DNA of 64,000 nucleotides, taken from Halomonas salipaludis. GTDB lineage: Bacteria; Pseudomonadota; Gammaproteobacteria; Pseudomonadales; Halomonadaceae. A program made the position numbers and the translations under genes. The stretch is taken from NCBI RefSeq assembly GCF_002286975.1, contig NZ_NSKB01000001.1:746733-810732 (forward strand). Reading direction: 5' to 3'. A model generated the notes under the pieces. That model was given only the letters and a program-made list of their open reading frames with translations, made no database searches and was not told the DNA's origin. Each line of letters opens with the position of its first letter. The stretch's first letter is position 1. Below are positions 45,079 through 54,082 of this stretch, piece after piece.

Positions 45079-45843
45079 TCAACGGGTGCTGAAACGCCCC
45101 GCTAGGCCACGCAGCGCGTCGACGAACAGCACGCTGTCGACGCCCACGCCGACGAAGCTGCAGCCGGCATCGAGGTAGCGCCGCGCCTCGGCTTCGTCGA
45201 CGGTGACGATACCCGCCGCCTTGCCGGCGGCGCGGATACGCCGCACCCCATCGTCAATCGCCGCCACCACCTCGGGGTGGCCCAGGTCGCCGAGATGCCC
45301 CATCGCCGCGGAGAGATCCGCCGGCCCGATAAAGACCCCGTCGACGCCCTCCACCGCGGCAATCGCCTCGAGGTTCTCCACGCCGCGCAGGGTCTCGACC
45401 TGCACCAGCAGGCACATCTGGCGGTTGGCCTGCTGCAGGTAGTCGGGCACCTGCCCCCAGCGCGCCGCGCGCGACAGCACATGACCCACGCCGCGCATGC
45501 CCTCAGGAGGATAGCGCATCGCCGCCACCAGGGCGGCGGCCTGCTCCGCCGACTCGACCATCGGCACCAGCAGATTCTGTACGCCGATATCCAGGTAGCG
45601 CTTGATCAACACCGGGTCGCCCACCGGCGGCCGCACCACCGGGACGCTGGTATAAGGCGCCATGGCCTGCAGCTGGGCGAGCAGGCTGGATACGTCGTTG
45701 GGGGCGTGCTCGGCGTCGAGCAGCAGCCAGTCGAAGCCCGCGGTAGCGGCCATCTCGGCGACGTAGGGGCTGGCCATGCCCAGCCAGATGCCGGTCTGCG
45801 GCTGGCCGGCCAGCAGCCGTGTCTTGAAGACGTTTTCCTGCAT
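45079..45843 (-). CDS. HpcH/HpaI-type class II aldolase (2-keto-3-deoxy acid aldolase)
   Basis: A 254-residue metal-dependent pyruvate-class II aldolase like GarL/HpcH. It has the catalytic His in [11 protein letters not shown] (about 42-52), the Arg in VPVVRPP, the metal Glu in VQVET and the metal Asp in [10 protein letters not shown]. It splits 2-keto-3-deoxy or 4-hydroxy-2-keto acids into pyruvate and an aldehyde; the neighbouring reductase and aldehyde dehydrogenase could handle that aldehyde. ATG is preferred over the adjacent GTG. Confidence 0.88.
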   Translation of the reverse strand: MQENVFKTRLLAGQPQTGIWLGMASPYVAEMAATAGFDWLLLDAEHAPNDVSSLLAQLQAMAPYTSVPVVRPPVGDPVLIKRYLDIGVQNLLVPMVESAEQAAALVAAMRYPPEGMRGVGHVLSRAARWGQVPDYLQQANRQMCLLVQVETLRGVENLEAIAAVEGVDGVFIGPADLSAAMGHLGDLGHPEVVAAIDDGVRRIRAAGKAAGIVTVDEAEARRYLDAGCSFVGVGVDSVLFVDALRGLAGRFSTR

Positions 45844-45882
45844 CACGCTTCCCTCTTGTAGACGCTTGTCTTGGCGACGAGG

Positions 45883-46779
45883 CTAGCGGCGGCGCTCGAG
45901 CTCGCCAATCACCTCCGGCACCGTCAGCGCCGGGTCGTCGATGCTCTGATAGAGGGCGTGTACCGCTGCGGCGACGCCACGCTCGACCCCCAGCTCGTCG
46001 GTCATGGTGTGGTAGTAGCCGAGATCCTTGCTGGCGTTGGCGACGCTGAAGCGGAAGCCGCCCGGGTCACCGTCGGCGATGAACGGCCGCAGGCGCTCGA
46101 ACACCACCCCGCCGCCGCCGCCCTTGCCGAGTACCTCGAGCAGCGCCACATCGTCGATGCCGGCGCGCCGCGAGGCCGCCGCGGCCTCGGCGAGCACCGC
46201 CGAGAAGCCCAGCGAGACGAAGTTGTGCAGCAGCTTGAGCGTATGACCGGCGCTGACGTCGCCGGCGTGGGCGATGTTCTCGGCGAAGCACGCCAGCACC
46301 GGGCGCAGCTCATCGAACAGCGCCTGGGGCGCGCCGACGATCAGGTTGAGACGCCCCTCCTCGGCCTCCTTGGGGGTACGGGTCATGGCGGCATCCATAA
46401 AACGCCCTTGTGCCTCGCTGACGCGCTTCGCCACCCGCTGGGTGGCGCTGGGCAGCGCCGTGGAGCAATCCACCACCACCGCCCCGGGCACCAGCCCCTC
46501 CAGCACGCCGCCGGGCTCGAACAGCACCGCCTCGACCTGCGGCGAGCCGGTCACGCATAGCAGCACCAGCTCGGCGCCCTCGGCCACCTCGCGGGCGCTG
46601 GCGCGGGACTCGGCCCCCGCCGCCAGCAGGTCGTCCACCGGCTGGTTGCCGGGGTGGTCGAGAAAGGTCAACGAATGCCCGGCCTTGAGCAGGTTACTGG
46701 CGATGCCATGGCCCATCAGCCCGACGCCGACCATGCCAATGCGAAACACTCGATCTGACGCTTCAGGGGAGTGACTCAT
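45883..46779 (-). CDS. 3-hydroxyisobutyrate/tartronate-semialdehyde-type reductase
   Basis: A 298-residue beta-hydroxyacid dehydrogenase. The NAD(P) motif GMVGVGLMGHGIA is at about 15-27, the substrate motif DAAMTRTPKEAEEGRL near 128-143 and the catalytic Lys in GHTLKLLHNF. The ATG at 46779 has GGAGG six bases upstream. Next to an HpcH aldolase, reduction of tartronate semialdehyde to glycerate, as in GarR, is the likely role. Confidence 0.87.
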   Translation of the reverse strand: MSHSPEASDRVFRIGMVGVGLMGHGIASNLLKAGHSLTFLDHPGNQPVDDLLAAGAESRASAREVAEGAELVLLCVTGSPQVEAVLFEPGGVLEGLVPGAVVVDCSTALPSATQRVAKRVSEAQGRFMDAAMTRTPKEAEEGRLNLIVGAPQALFDELRPVLACFAENIAHAGDVSAGHTLKLLHNFVSLGFSAVLAEAAAASRRAGIDDVALLEVLGKGGGGGVVFERLRPFIADGDPGGFRFSVANASKDLGYYHTMTDELGVERGVAAAVHALYQSIDDPALTVPEVIGELERRR

Positions 46780-46816
46780 ATGCGGCCTCCAAAACAAGAT
46801 AACGGTATAAATAGCC

Positions 46817-46973
46817 AGGTTTTGTCCGTAAAGGCAGCGAGCGAAGGTCAGACAAGGCAAAAATCGGCGAAGACGGACCGGGCTCGCGCGCGAGTTTACG
46901 CGGTGTAAATGAGTACTTTGAGCCGATTTTTAACGCCGTATGACCAAGCGCAGCCAGTTTACGGATAAAACCT
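46817..46973. repeat. 157-bp long inverted repeat (large intergenic stem-loop)
   Basis: Two 52-base arms (46817-46868 and 46922-46973) flank a 53-base centre. The outer 16 bases match 15 of 16 (AGGTTTTGTCCGTAAA), the inner ten match fully (AAAAATCGGC) and the middle is imperfect. The centre contains small palindromes of its own, such as CTCGCGCGCGAG. It abuts the stop codon of the aldehyde dehydrogenase gene. No other copy was noticed in the window. Confidence 0.85.
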
Positions 46974-48432
46974 AGTCATGCTGGATCGCCACGGTCTTGA
47001 TCCGCGTATAGCTGCGCAGGCCCTCGAAGCCCTTCTCGCGGCCGTGGCCGGAGCGCCCCACGCCGCCGAAGGGCAGCTCGATACCGCCGCCGGCGCCGTA
47101 GTTGTTGACGAATACCTGGCCGCTGCGGATGCCCCGCGCCAGGCGCAGCTGGCGCCCGCCGTCGCGGGTCCAGACCCCGGCACACAGGCCGAAGTCGGTG
47201 GCGTTGGCCAGGCGCAGCGCCTCGGCCTCGTCGTCGAAGAGCTGCACCGCCAGCACCGGGCCGAACAGCTCCTCGTTGAGCACGGCGTGGCCGTCGGGGA
47301 TCCCGGTAAGTAGCTGCGGCACCACGAAGTGCCCCTCCTTCGATGCGCCCTCGGCCAGCCTACCACGTGCCGCGATGCGAATGCCGTCGGCCTCGGCGGC
47401 GGCCAGGCGCGCTTCTAGCCGCGACTTCTGGCGGGCATTGATCAGCGGCCCGCAATCGGCATCGGCCTCGCCAGCGTCGCAGCGCAGCGCGGCGAAGCGC
47501 TCCACCAGGCGCCCGGTGAAGGCCTCGGCGATCTCGCGCTGGACCAGCAGCCGGCTGCCTGCCGAGCAGGTCTGACCGGCGTTCTGGATGATCCCGCGCA
47601 CCACGGTATCGAAAGCGGCATCGAGGTCGGCATCGGCGAACACGATCTGCGGCGACTTGCCGCCCAGCTCCAGGGTCACCGGCACATGGTGCACTGCTGC
47701 CGCCTGGGCCACCTGGGTGCCGGTCTCCGGCGAGCCGGTAAAGGAGAGATGGTCGATGCCCGGATGCGTGGCCAGCGCGGCGCCGGCCTCGCGACCCAGA
47801 CCCGGCACCACGTTGAGCGCCCCGGCAGGCAGGCCATGCTGGGTCGCTAGTTCGGCCAGGCGCAGCACGCTCAGGCAGGCGTCTTCGGCAGGCTTGAGCA
47901 CCACCGTGTTACCGGTGGCCAGCGCCGCCGCCACGCAGCGGCCGAAGATCTGCGCCGGGTAGTTCCAGGGGATGATCTGGGCGCACACGCCGTAGGGCTC
48001 GCGCAGGGTCATCACCGTGAAGCCGGTCTCATAGGGGATGGTCTCGCCGTGGAGCTTGTCGGCGCCGCCGCCGTAGAAGCGGAAGTAGCGTGCACAGGCG
48101 CTGATGTCGGCGCGGGCCTGGGTCAGCGGCTTGCCGGTGTCGAGGCACTCCAGCGCCGCCAGCTGGGCGTGGTCGGCCTCGATGGCCGCGGCCATGGCCA
48201 GCAACCAGGCGCCGCGGTCGCGGGTACTCCAGCGTGACCAGTCGCCGAGCTCACCTTCGAAGGCGCGGCGCGCGGCACTCACCGCCGCATCCACTTCCGC
48301 CGCCTGGCCGCGCGCAATGCGGGTAGTGACGCGGCCACTGGCCGGGGCTTCCATATCCAGCAGCGCCTGGGTGGCCTGCCATTCGCCGCCGATCAGCGCC
48401 GCCTGGGGCGGCATTTGCGGTGTCTCTGACAT
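46972..48432 (-). CDS. NAD(P)-dependent aldehyde dehydrogenase
   Basis: A 486-residue aldehyde dehydrogenase. The catalytic Glu is in LELGGKSPQ (about 255), the catalytic Cys in NAGQTCSAGSR (about 289), and the cofactor loop is FTGSPETGTQV. It starts 12 bases after dctM of TRAP system 2, so it is probably co-transcribed. It may oxidise an aldehyde released by the aldolase (for example glycolaldehyde or a semialdehyde). Its stop codon lies at the edge of a long palindrome. Confidence 0.87.
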   Translation of the reverse strand: MSETPQMPPQAALIGGEWQATQALLDMEAPASGRVTTRIARGQAAEVDAAVSAARRAFEGELGDWSRWSTRDRGAWLLAMAAAIEADHAQLAALECLDTGKPLTQARADISACARYFRFYGGGADKLHGETIPYETGFTVMTLREPYGVCAQIIPWNYPAQIFGRCVAAALATGNTVVLKPAEDACLSVLRLAELATQHGLPAGALNVVPGLGREAGAALATHPGIDHLSFTGSPETGTQVAQAAAVHHVPVTLELGGKSPQIVFADADLDAAFDTVVRGIIQNAGQTCSAGSRLLVQREIAEAFTGRLVERFAALRCDAGEADADCGPLINARQKSRLEARLAAAEADGIRIAARGRLAEGASKEGHFVVPQLLTGIPDGHAVLNEELFGPVLAVQLFDDEAEALRLANATDFGLCAGVWTRDGGRQLRLARGIRSGQVFVNNYGAGGGIELPFGGVGRSGHGREKGFEGLRSYTRIKTVAIQHD

Positions 48433-48444
48433 CGTCTTGCTCCT

Positions 48445-49722
48445 TTATCCATATACCAGGGTCACCAGACCCATGGAGATCCATGGCAGGTAAGTAATCA
48501 GCATCAGGCAGGCCAGCACCACCAGCACGAAACGCAGTAGCCATGGCAGCATCTGGTCGATCGAGATCTTGGCCACCGCACAGGCGGCAAACAGGTTGAC
48601 GCCCAGCGGAGGGGTGATCATGCCCAGCGCCAGGTTGACCACCATCACCAGCCCGAAGTGCACCGGGTGAACGCCGAACTGCATGGCGATCGGCGTGAGG
48701 ATCGGTGCCAGCACCAGGATCGCCGCCGAGGTCTCGATGAACATGCCCACTACCAGCAGCAGCGCATTGACCACCAGCAGGAACATCAGCGGGTCATCGA
48801 TGGTGGCGGTCACCGCATTGGCGATCTGCGCCGGCAGGCCGATACGGCTGAGCAGAAAGCTGAACAGCGAGGCGGCGGCGATGATCAGCATCACCGCGGC
48901 GGTAGAGATGACGCTCTGGCGCAGGATCGGCACCATATCGGCGAGCTTCAGTTCACGGTAGTAGAAGCCCCCCACGATCAGCGCGTAGAACACCGCCACC
49001 GCCGAAGCCTCGGTGGGCGTGAACACGCCGCCGTAGATGCCGCCGATGACCACCACCGGCATCAGCATCGCCGCCCAGGCGCGCTGGAAGGAGGAGACGA
49101 AGCCGGTGCTGTCCTTGTGGTCCTCCTTGCCGAAACCGCGCGCCTTGCAGAACAAGTAGAGGAACAGGATCAGCGCCCCGCCGATCAGGAACCCCGGCCC
49201 CACCCCGGCCAGGAACAGCTGGCCAATGGAGGTATCGGTACTGACGCCGTAGAGGATCAGCGGGATCGACGGCGGAATCAGTACCCCGAGCTCCGCCGAG
49301 GAGGCCTGGATCGAGGCCGCCAGCGGCTTGGGGTAGCCGTGCTTGACCATCGCCGGGATCAGGATCGCACCAATGGCGAAGGTGGTCGCCACGCTGGAGC
49401 CGGACACCGCGGCGAACATCATGCAGGTCAGCACGCAGGACATCGCCAACCCGCCCTGGACCTTACCGACGATCGACTTGGCCAGGTCGACCAGGCGCTG
49501 GGAGATCCCCCCGGCGGCCATCAGGTTGCCGGCCAGGATGAAGAACGGGATGGCCATCAGCGGGAACTTGTCGATGCCGATGAACATCTGCTGCGGCACC
49601 AGCAGCAGCGGCAGTCGGGTGAAGAATTCGATGCCGATGATCGACGCCAGCATGATCGAGATGGCGATCGGCACGCCGAAGGCGAACAGGATCAGCAGCG
49701 AGAGTCCGATGACCAGGTTCAT
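48445..49722 (-). CDS. dctM: TRAP transporter large permease (DctM), system 2
   Basis: A 425-residue DctM permease with about 11-12 helices. Family motifs are KFPLMAIPFFILAGNLMAAGGIS, SGSSVATTFAIG, PSIPLILYGV and PTEASAVAVFYA. It overlaps dctQ by four bases (ATGA). Sequence differs throughout from system 1, so the two TRAPs are not recent duplicates. Confidence 0.93.
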   Translation of the reverse strand: MNLVIGLSLLILFAFGVPIAISIMLASIIGIEFFTRLPLLLVPQQMFIGIDKFPLMAIPFFILAGNLMAAGGISQRLVDLAKSIVGKVQGGLAMSCVLTCMMFAAVSGSSVATTFAIGAILIPAMVKHGYPKPLAASIQASSAELGVLIPPSIPLILYGVSTDTSIGQLFLAGVGPGFLIGGALILFLYLFCKARGFGKEDHKDSTGFVSSFQRAWAAMLMPVVVIGGIYGGVFTPTEASAVAVFYALIVGGFYYRELKLADMVPILRQSVISTAAVMLIIAAASLFSFLLSRIGLPAQIANAVTATIDDPLMFLLVVNALLLVVGMFIETSAAILVLAPILTPIAMQFGVHPVHFGLVMVVNLALGMITPPLGVNLFAACAVAKISIDQMLPWLLRFVLVVLACLMLITYLPWISMGLVTLVYG

Positions 49723-50294
49723 GAGCGTGAGCCTCCCTTGTCGTCATCGGCGAGGTCGTGCTGGACCTGCTGCAGCTCGACCTCGGGGCTGACCTCGCTG
49801 TTGTCGGGCCCCACCGGCTCGCGCCCGCTGAGTTGGGCGAACAGCCGCGCCAGCGCCGCGACGATGGCGAACGCCGACCCGGTAGGGATCGCCGCGTAGG
49901 CGTAGGACATCGAGATATTCATCCCCGACATGGTCTGGTTGCTGACGCGTCCGGTCATCTGGATGCCGAAATGGATCAGCACCCCCAGCACCAGCAGGCA
50001 GCACAGCACGATAGCGGTCTCCAGCCATAGCGCAAAACGCTGCGGCACGATCTTGTAGATCGCCTCCACGGCCATCATGTAGCCGCCGCGAAACGTCGCC
50101 GCAGCGGCCATGAACACGCACCAGATCATCGCCGCCCGCGAGGCGACTTCGGTCCAGGTCGAGGGGGCGTTGAACACGAAGCGCGTCAACACCTGATAGA
50201 AACTGAGCGTCACCGAGATCACCAGCATGACGATGGCGATGGCCATCGCCAGACGCGTCAACTGGCGCTCGAAGCGCAGGAATGCAGCGAGCAT
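49719..50294 (-). CDS. dctQ: TRAP transporter small permease (DctQ), system 2
   Basis: A 191-residue DctQ subunit with four helices and the signature RFVFNAPSTWTEVASRAAMIW. A hydrophilic C-terminal tail of about 35 residues is longer than usual. It is placed between dctP and dctM. Confidence 0.9.
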   Translation of the reverse strand: MLAAFLRFERQLTRLAMAIAIVMLVISVTLSFYQVLTRFVFNAPSTWTEVASRAAMIWCVFMAAAATFRGGYMMAVEAIYKIVPQRFALWLETAIVLCCLLVLGVLIHFGIQMTGRVSNQTMSGMNISMSYAYAAIPTGSAFAIVAALARLFAQLSGREPVGPDNSEVSPEVELQQVQHDLADDDKGGSRS

Positions 50295-50349
50295 AGTATC
50301 ACCAAGAGCGAAGATGCCCCCGGCGTGGGCCGGGGGCTAGCGGGTCGAA

Positions 50350-51357
50350 TCAGCAGCTGGCGGCTTGTTCCTGGATGCGCTCCAGCATCTCGCTGCCATG
50401 CTCAGCGGTGAAGATCTCGTAGGCCGGCTCTACGGCGTCCTGGAAGGGGCCGATATCGATGTCGGTCTTGACCGTCATGCCGTTCTCTTCGAGCAACGCG
50501 ACACCCTCCTCCTCGAGGCGCGAGACTTCTTGGCGAGTGGCTTGTGCCGAGGCGCGGGCGGCTTCGTGGAACCACTCACGCTCCTCGTCACTCAAGCCGT
50601 CGAGCAGGATCGGCGAGCCAAGCACCGCAGCGGGCGAATAGACATGGCCGGTCAGCGACAGGTAGTCCTGCACTTCCCAGAAGTTGGTGGCCACGATTAC
50701 TGTGATGGGGTTCTCCTGACCGTCCACGGTGCCCTGCTGCAGGGCGGTGAACAGCTCGGGGAAGGCCATTGGCGTGGGCCGCGCGCCCATCTGGCGGAAG
50801 GCCTCCTGGTGGACTTCGTTCTCCATGGTGCGCACCCGCAGGCCTTCGGCGTCGGCCGGCGAGGCGATCTCGCGGCTGCTGTTGGTCATGTGGCGGAAGC
50901 CGTTCTCGGACCAGGCCAGGCCGACCAGGTCATGCTCGCCCATCTTGGCCAGCAGTTCGTCGCCCAGGTCGCTGTCGAGCACGCAGCGCGCCTGGTCGTA
51001 GTCTTCGAACAGGAACGGCAGGTCGAGCACGTAGGTCTCGGGCACGAAGTTGCCGAGCGGCCCGGTGGAGGTGATCACGATGTCCACGGTGCCGATCTGC
51101 AGGCCCTCGATCATCTCGCGCTCACCGCCCAGCGAGCCGGAGGTGTGCTCGGTGACGGTGAAGGCGCCATCGGAGAGCTCTTCGAGGGTCTCCTTGAAGG
51201 CTTGGGCCCCTACCGCATAGTGGGAGTTGGAGGAGAGTGTATGGCCGAGGCTGACCTCGGTGGCGGCCTGGGCCTGCAGGGCCATGCCGGCCAGGCCGAG
51301 GGTGACGGCACCGCCGATGGCGGTGACCAGGGGACGACGAGCTAGGCGTGTTGTCAT
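50350..51357 (-). CDS. dctP: TRAP transporter substrate-binding protein (DctP), system 2
   Basis: A 335-residue periplasmic binding protein with a signal peptide ending at about residue 32 (ALQAQA-ATEV). HTLSSNSHYAVGAQAFKETLEEL opens the fold, and LRVRTMENEVHQEAFRQMGARPTPM contains the carboxylate-binding Arg. It heads the dctP-dctQ-dctM-aldehyde dehydrogenase operon; two short perfect dyads lie just upstream. Confidence 0.92.
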   Translation of the reverse strand: MTTRLARRPLVTAIGGAVTLGLAGMALQAQAATEVSLGHTLSSNSHYAVGAQAFKETLEELSDGAFTVTEHTSGSLGGEREMIEGLQIGTVDIVITSTGPLGNFVPETYVLDLPFLFEDYDQARCVLDSDLGDELLAKMGEHDLVGLAWSENGFRHMTNSSREIASPADAEGLRVRTMENEVHQEAFRQMGARPTPMAFPELFTALQQGTVDGQENPITVIVATNFWEVQDYLSLTGHVYSPAAVLGSPILLDGLSDEEREWFHEAARASAQATRQEVSRLEEEGVALLEENGMTVKTDIDIGPFQDAVEPAYEIFTAEHGSEMLERIQEQAASC

Positions 51358-51382
51358 GTGGCATTCCTCTATTGTTGTCGAT

Positions 51383-51425
51383 ACGGCGCTTGGCGCCGTG
51401 CCATTGATGACGCATCAGGTGCGTC
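51383..51425. promoter_or_regulatory. Two adjacent inverted repeats upstream of dctP, system 2
   Basis: ACGGCGC-TTG-GCGCCGT (51383-51399) and GACGCA-TCAGG-TGCGTC (51409-51425). These lie 26-68 bases upstream of the dctP start and could be regulator sites or leader hairpins. Confidence 0.4.
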
Positions 51426-51437
51426 GCTTGCTCATGG

Positions 51438-51565
51438 GCTGCCAACGCTCGGGACTGTTCCGGCGGCAGGCCTGCGAGGAGGCGCTGTAAACCATCCCTG
51501 GGCGCTACCGATGCCATCCATGGCATCGAAACCTCCTCTTCGGCCTGCCCCCGGCGTCCCTCGCT
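51438..51565 (-). repeat. 128-bp dispersed element, copy 2
   Basis: Same family as 28933-29060, read on the minus strand. Its central hairpin is CGATGCCA-TGGA-TGGCATCG. It lies between denD and dctP. Confidence 0.85.
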
Positions 51566-51577
51566 ATGCGCCCGGGC

Positions 51578-52540
51578 TCAGTAATGTTCTGCCACGAACG
51601 CATCGATGATCTGCGTGAAGTCGTCGTCGCCGGCGAAGCCCAAGCGGTCGGCCTTGGCGGTGTCGAAGCGCGCCGGCCAGCTGGCGATGATCGCCGCGAT
51701 GCGCGGGTCGGGTGCGTGGCGCACCCGCGCCACGGCCTCGTCACCGGCGGCCTGGCCCAGCGCAGCGAGCATCTCGGCGACGCTCACGGTGATTCCCGGC
51801 AGCATGAAGGCGCGGAACTTGCCCAGCGCCTCGCCGTCTACCTCGGCACCGTGCACCAGCGCCTCGACCACCTTGCCCGGCGACATCACGAACAGCGGCT
51901 GCTCACGTGGTACCGGGCAGATCGCTTCCTCACCGTTCAACGGCTCGCGCAGGATGCTCGAGGCGAAGCTCGACGCCGCGGCGTTGGGCCGGCCGGGGCG
52001 GATCACGATGGTCGGCAGGCGCAGCACCCGGCCGTCGACCAGGCCGCGGCGGCTGTAGTCGTTGATCAACAGCTCGCACATCGCCTTCTGCGCGCCGTAG
52101 GAGTTCTGCGGCTGCAGCGCGGTCATGTCGTCGAGGGTCTCGGGCAGGTCGCCGCCGTAGGCGGCCACCGAGCTTGCCATCACCAGCCGCGTGGCGCTCA
52201 GTTCACGGGCGCGGCAGCCTTCCAGCAGCGCCCGGGTGGCGTCGAAGTTCACCGCCATGCCGAGGTCGAGGTCTGCCTCGGCGGCGGAGCTCACCACCGC
52301 CGCCAGGTGGTAGATGACGTCGGGGCGGCCGTCGAGCACGCTGTCCCAGGCGCCGGGGGCGGTGATATCCAACGCGTGGCTATCGAAGGCGATGCCCGCA
52401 GCGTCGGGGACCGCGGCCTCGCTCTGATCAACCAGGGTGAAGCGGCTGATCGGCTGGCCGCACAGCTCACCGCGGTCGACCAGTCGGTGCAGCAGGCGCT
52501 GGCCGAGGAAGCCGGCAGCACCGGTAATCAGGATATGCAT
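51578..52540 (-). CDS. denD: D-erythronate dehydrogenase (NAD-dependent epimerase fold)
   Basis: A 320-residue extended-SDR protein with the NAD motif ITGAAGFLGQRL (4-15), YGAQK as the catalytic Tyr-Lys pair and an RLPTIVIRPGRPNAAASSF segment that is characteristic of DenD. DenD oxidises D-erythronate to a 2-oxo-tetronate, which OtnI isomerises. Gene order with otnI, otnC, otnK and ltnD supports this. Confidence 0.9.
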   Translation of the reverse strand: MHILITGAAGFLGQRLLHRLVDRGELCGQPISRFTLVDQSEAAVPDAAGIAFDSHALDITAPGAWDSVLDGRPDVIYHLAAVVSSAAEADLDLGMAVNFDATRALLEGCRARELSATRLVMASSVAAYGGDLPETLDDMTALQPQNSYGAQKAMCELLINDYSRRGLVDGRVLRLPTIVIRPGRPNAAASSFASSILREPLNGEEAICPVPREQPLFVMSPGKVVEALVHGAEVDGEALGKFRAFMLPGITVSVAEMLAALGQAAGDEAVARVRHAPDPRIAAIIASWPARFDTAKADRLGFAGDDDFTQIIDAFVAEHY

Positions 52541-52609
52541 ATCAGTTGGCGTCCTCTTGTTCTTGAAATCCGTTCTTTAAATCCGTGGTTGTGGTGTCGA
52601 GGCATTAGC

Positions 52610-53398
52610 TCAGCCGGGGAGTAGCCCGAACCTGCGTCCCCAATCCAGGCCCTGGCGAGTATCGTCGACCGGTCGATACTCGCAGCCGATCCAGCCGGTG
52701 TAGCCCAACGCCTCGAGGCGCTCGAACAGCGCCGGATAGTGCACCTCGCCGACGTCGGGCTCGTGGCGCTCCGGCACCCCGGCGATCTGCACGTGGCCGA
52801 TGGCGGCGAACTGCCGCTCGAGATGGCGCGTCAGGTCACCGTCCATGATCTGACAGTGGTAAAGATCGAACTGCAGGCGCAGGTTGGGCTCGCCGACCTC
52901 TTCGAGCACCGCCATGGCCTGGGCCTGGCGGGACAGAAAGAAGCCCGGCATGTCGCGGGTGTTGATCGGCTCGATGAGCAGCTCGCGGCCTGACTTGGCA
53001 GCCTCGCGGGCGGCGAAGCGCAGATTGTCGATATAGGTGGCGTGGTGGGCGGCGCGGTCGGCATCCGCCGGCAGCACACCGGCCATGGCGTGCACCCGCG
53101 GGCAGCCCAGCGCCTCTGCGTAGCGCAGCGCCTCGCCAACGGAGTCGCGGAACTCCCCTTCGCGCCCCGGCAGGCTCGCCAGGCCGCGCTCGCCGGCCGC
53201 CCAGTCACCCGGCGGCAGGTTGAACAGCACCTGCTCGAGGCCGTGTTCGTCCAGCAAGCCGCGCAGGGTGTCGGGGGCATGCTCATAGGGGAACAGGTAC
53301 TCGACCCCGCGGAAGCCCGCCTGGGCAGCCGCCGCAAAGCGGTCGAGGAAGTCGTGCTCGTTGAATAGCATGCTGAGATTGGCGGCCAGTCGAATCAT
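52610..53398 (-). CDS. otnI: 2-oxo-tetronate isomerase (hydroxypyruvate isomerase family)
   Basis: A 262-residue TIM-barrel sugar isomerase of the Hyi/OtnI group. Typical segments are [49 protein letters not shown] and [15 protein letters not shown], containing the metal Glu, Asp and His. It interconverts 2- and 3-oxo-tetronate for OtnK. It lies between denD and otnC. Confidence 0.92.
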   Translation of the reverse strand: MIRLAANLSMLFNEHDFLDRFAAAAQAGFRGVEYLFPYEHAPDTLRGLLDEHGLEQVLFNLPPGDWAAGERGLASLPGREGEFRDSVGEALRYAEALGCPRVHAMAGVLPADADRAAHHATYIDNLRFAAREAAKSGRELLIEPINTRDMPGFFLSRQAQAMAVLEEVGEPNLRLQFDLYHCQIMDGDLTRHLERQFAAIGHVQIAGVPERHEPDVGEVHYPALFERLEALGYTGWIGCEYRPVDDTRQGLDWGRRFGLLPG

Positions 53399-53422
53399 CG
53401 TGGGTATCCAGTTTGGTTCACA

Positions 53423-54082
53423 TCAATCACGCGGGAAGCGCACCTCGAGTTCGGCGACCTGCTCCGGCGTCAAGGCTCGCGGGTTCTCGCCGCGCAGCAG
53501 CAGGAACAGCTTGGCGGTCTCCTCGAGCTCCTCGGTAGCGTAGACCGCCGCTTCGAGGTTCTTGCCGGCCACCACCGGGCCGTGATTGGCCAGCAGCACC
53601 GCGCTGTGCTGGCCGGCCAGGCCGCGCACCGCATCGCCCAGCGTCGGGTCGCCGGGCACGTGGTAAGGCACCAGCGGCAGGCGGCCGACCCTCATCACAT
53701 AGTAGGCGGTAAGCGGTGGAATGCAGTCGCAGGGGTCGATGCCCGGCAGGCAGGAGACCGCCACCGAATGGGTCGAGTGAAGGTGCACGATGGCCCCGGA
53801 GCGCGGGCGCTCGGCGTACATCGCCATGTGCAGAAAACTCTCCTTGGTCGGCTTGTCGCCGTCGAGCAGGCGGCCGTCGCCATCAAGGCGCGAGATACGC
53901 GCCGGATCCAGCCGCCCCAGGCAGGCGTTGGTCGGCGTCATCAGCCAGCCGCCATCCTCGAGACGCACGCTGATGTTGCCGCTGGAGCCCATGGTCAGGC
54001 CGCGGTCGAACAGCGACTGGCCGAGGGTGGCGATCTGCTCGCGCAGCTGGTTTTCCTGGCGGGAGGCGTTGCCACTGCTCAT
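53423..54082 (-). CDS. otnC: 3-oxo-tetronate 4-phosphate decarboxylase (class II aldolase fold)
   Basis: A 219-residue zinc-dependent class II aldolase/adducin-fold enzyme. It has GSSGNISVRL (33-42), the HLHSTHSVAVSCL zinc His pair (about 99-111) and LLANHGPVV with the third His. OtnC decarboxylates 3-oxo-tetronate 4-phosphate to dihydroxyacetone phosphate. It overlaps otnK by four bases. Confidence 0.92.
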   Translation of the reverse strand: MSSGNASRQENQLREQIATLGQSLFDRGLTMGSSGNISVRLEDGGWLMTPTNACLGRLDPARISRLDGDGRLLDGDKPTKESFLHMAMYAERPRSGAIVHLHSTHSVAVSCLPGIDPCDCIPPLTAYYVMRVGRLPLVPYHVPGDPTLGDAVRGLAGQHSAVLLANHGPVVAGKNLEAAVYATEELEETAKLFLLLRGENPRALTPEQVAELEVRFPRD

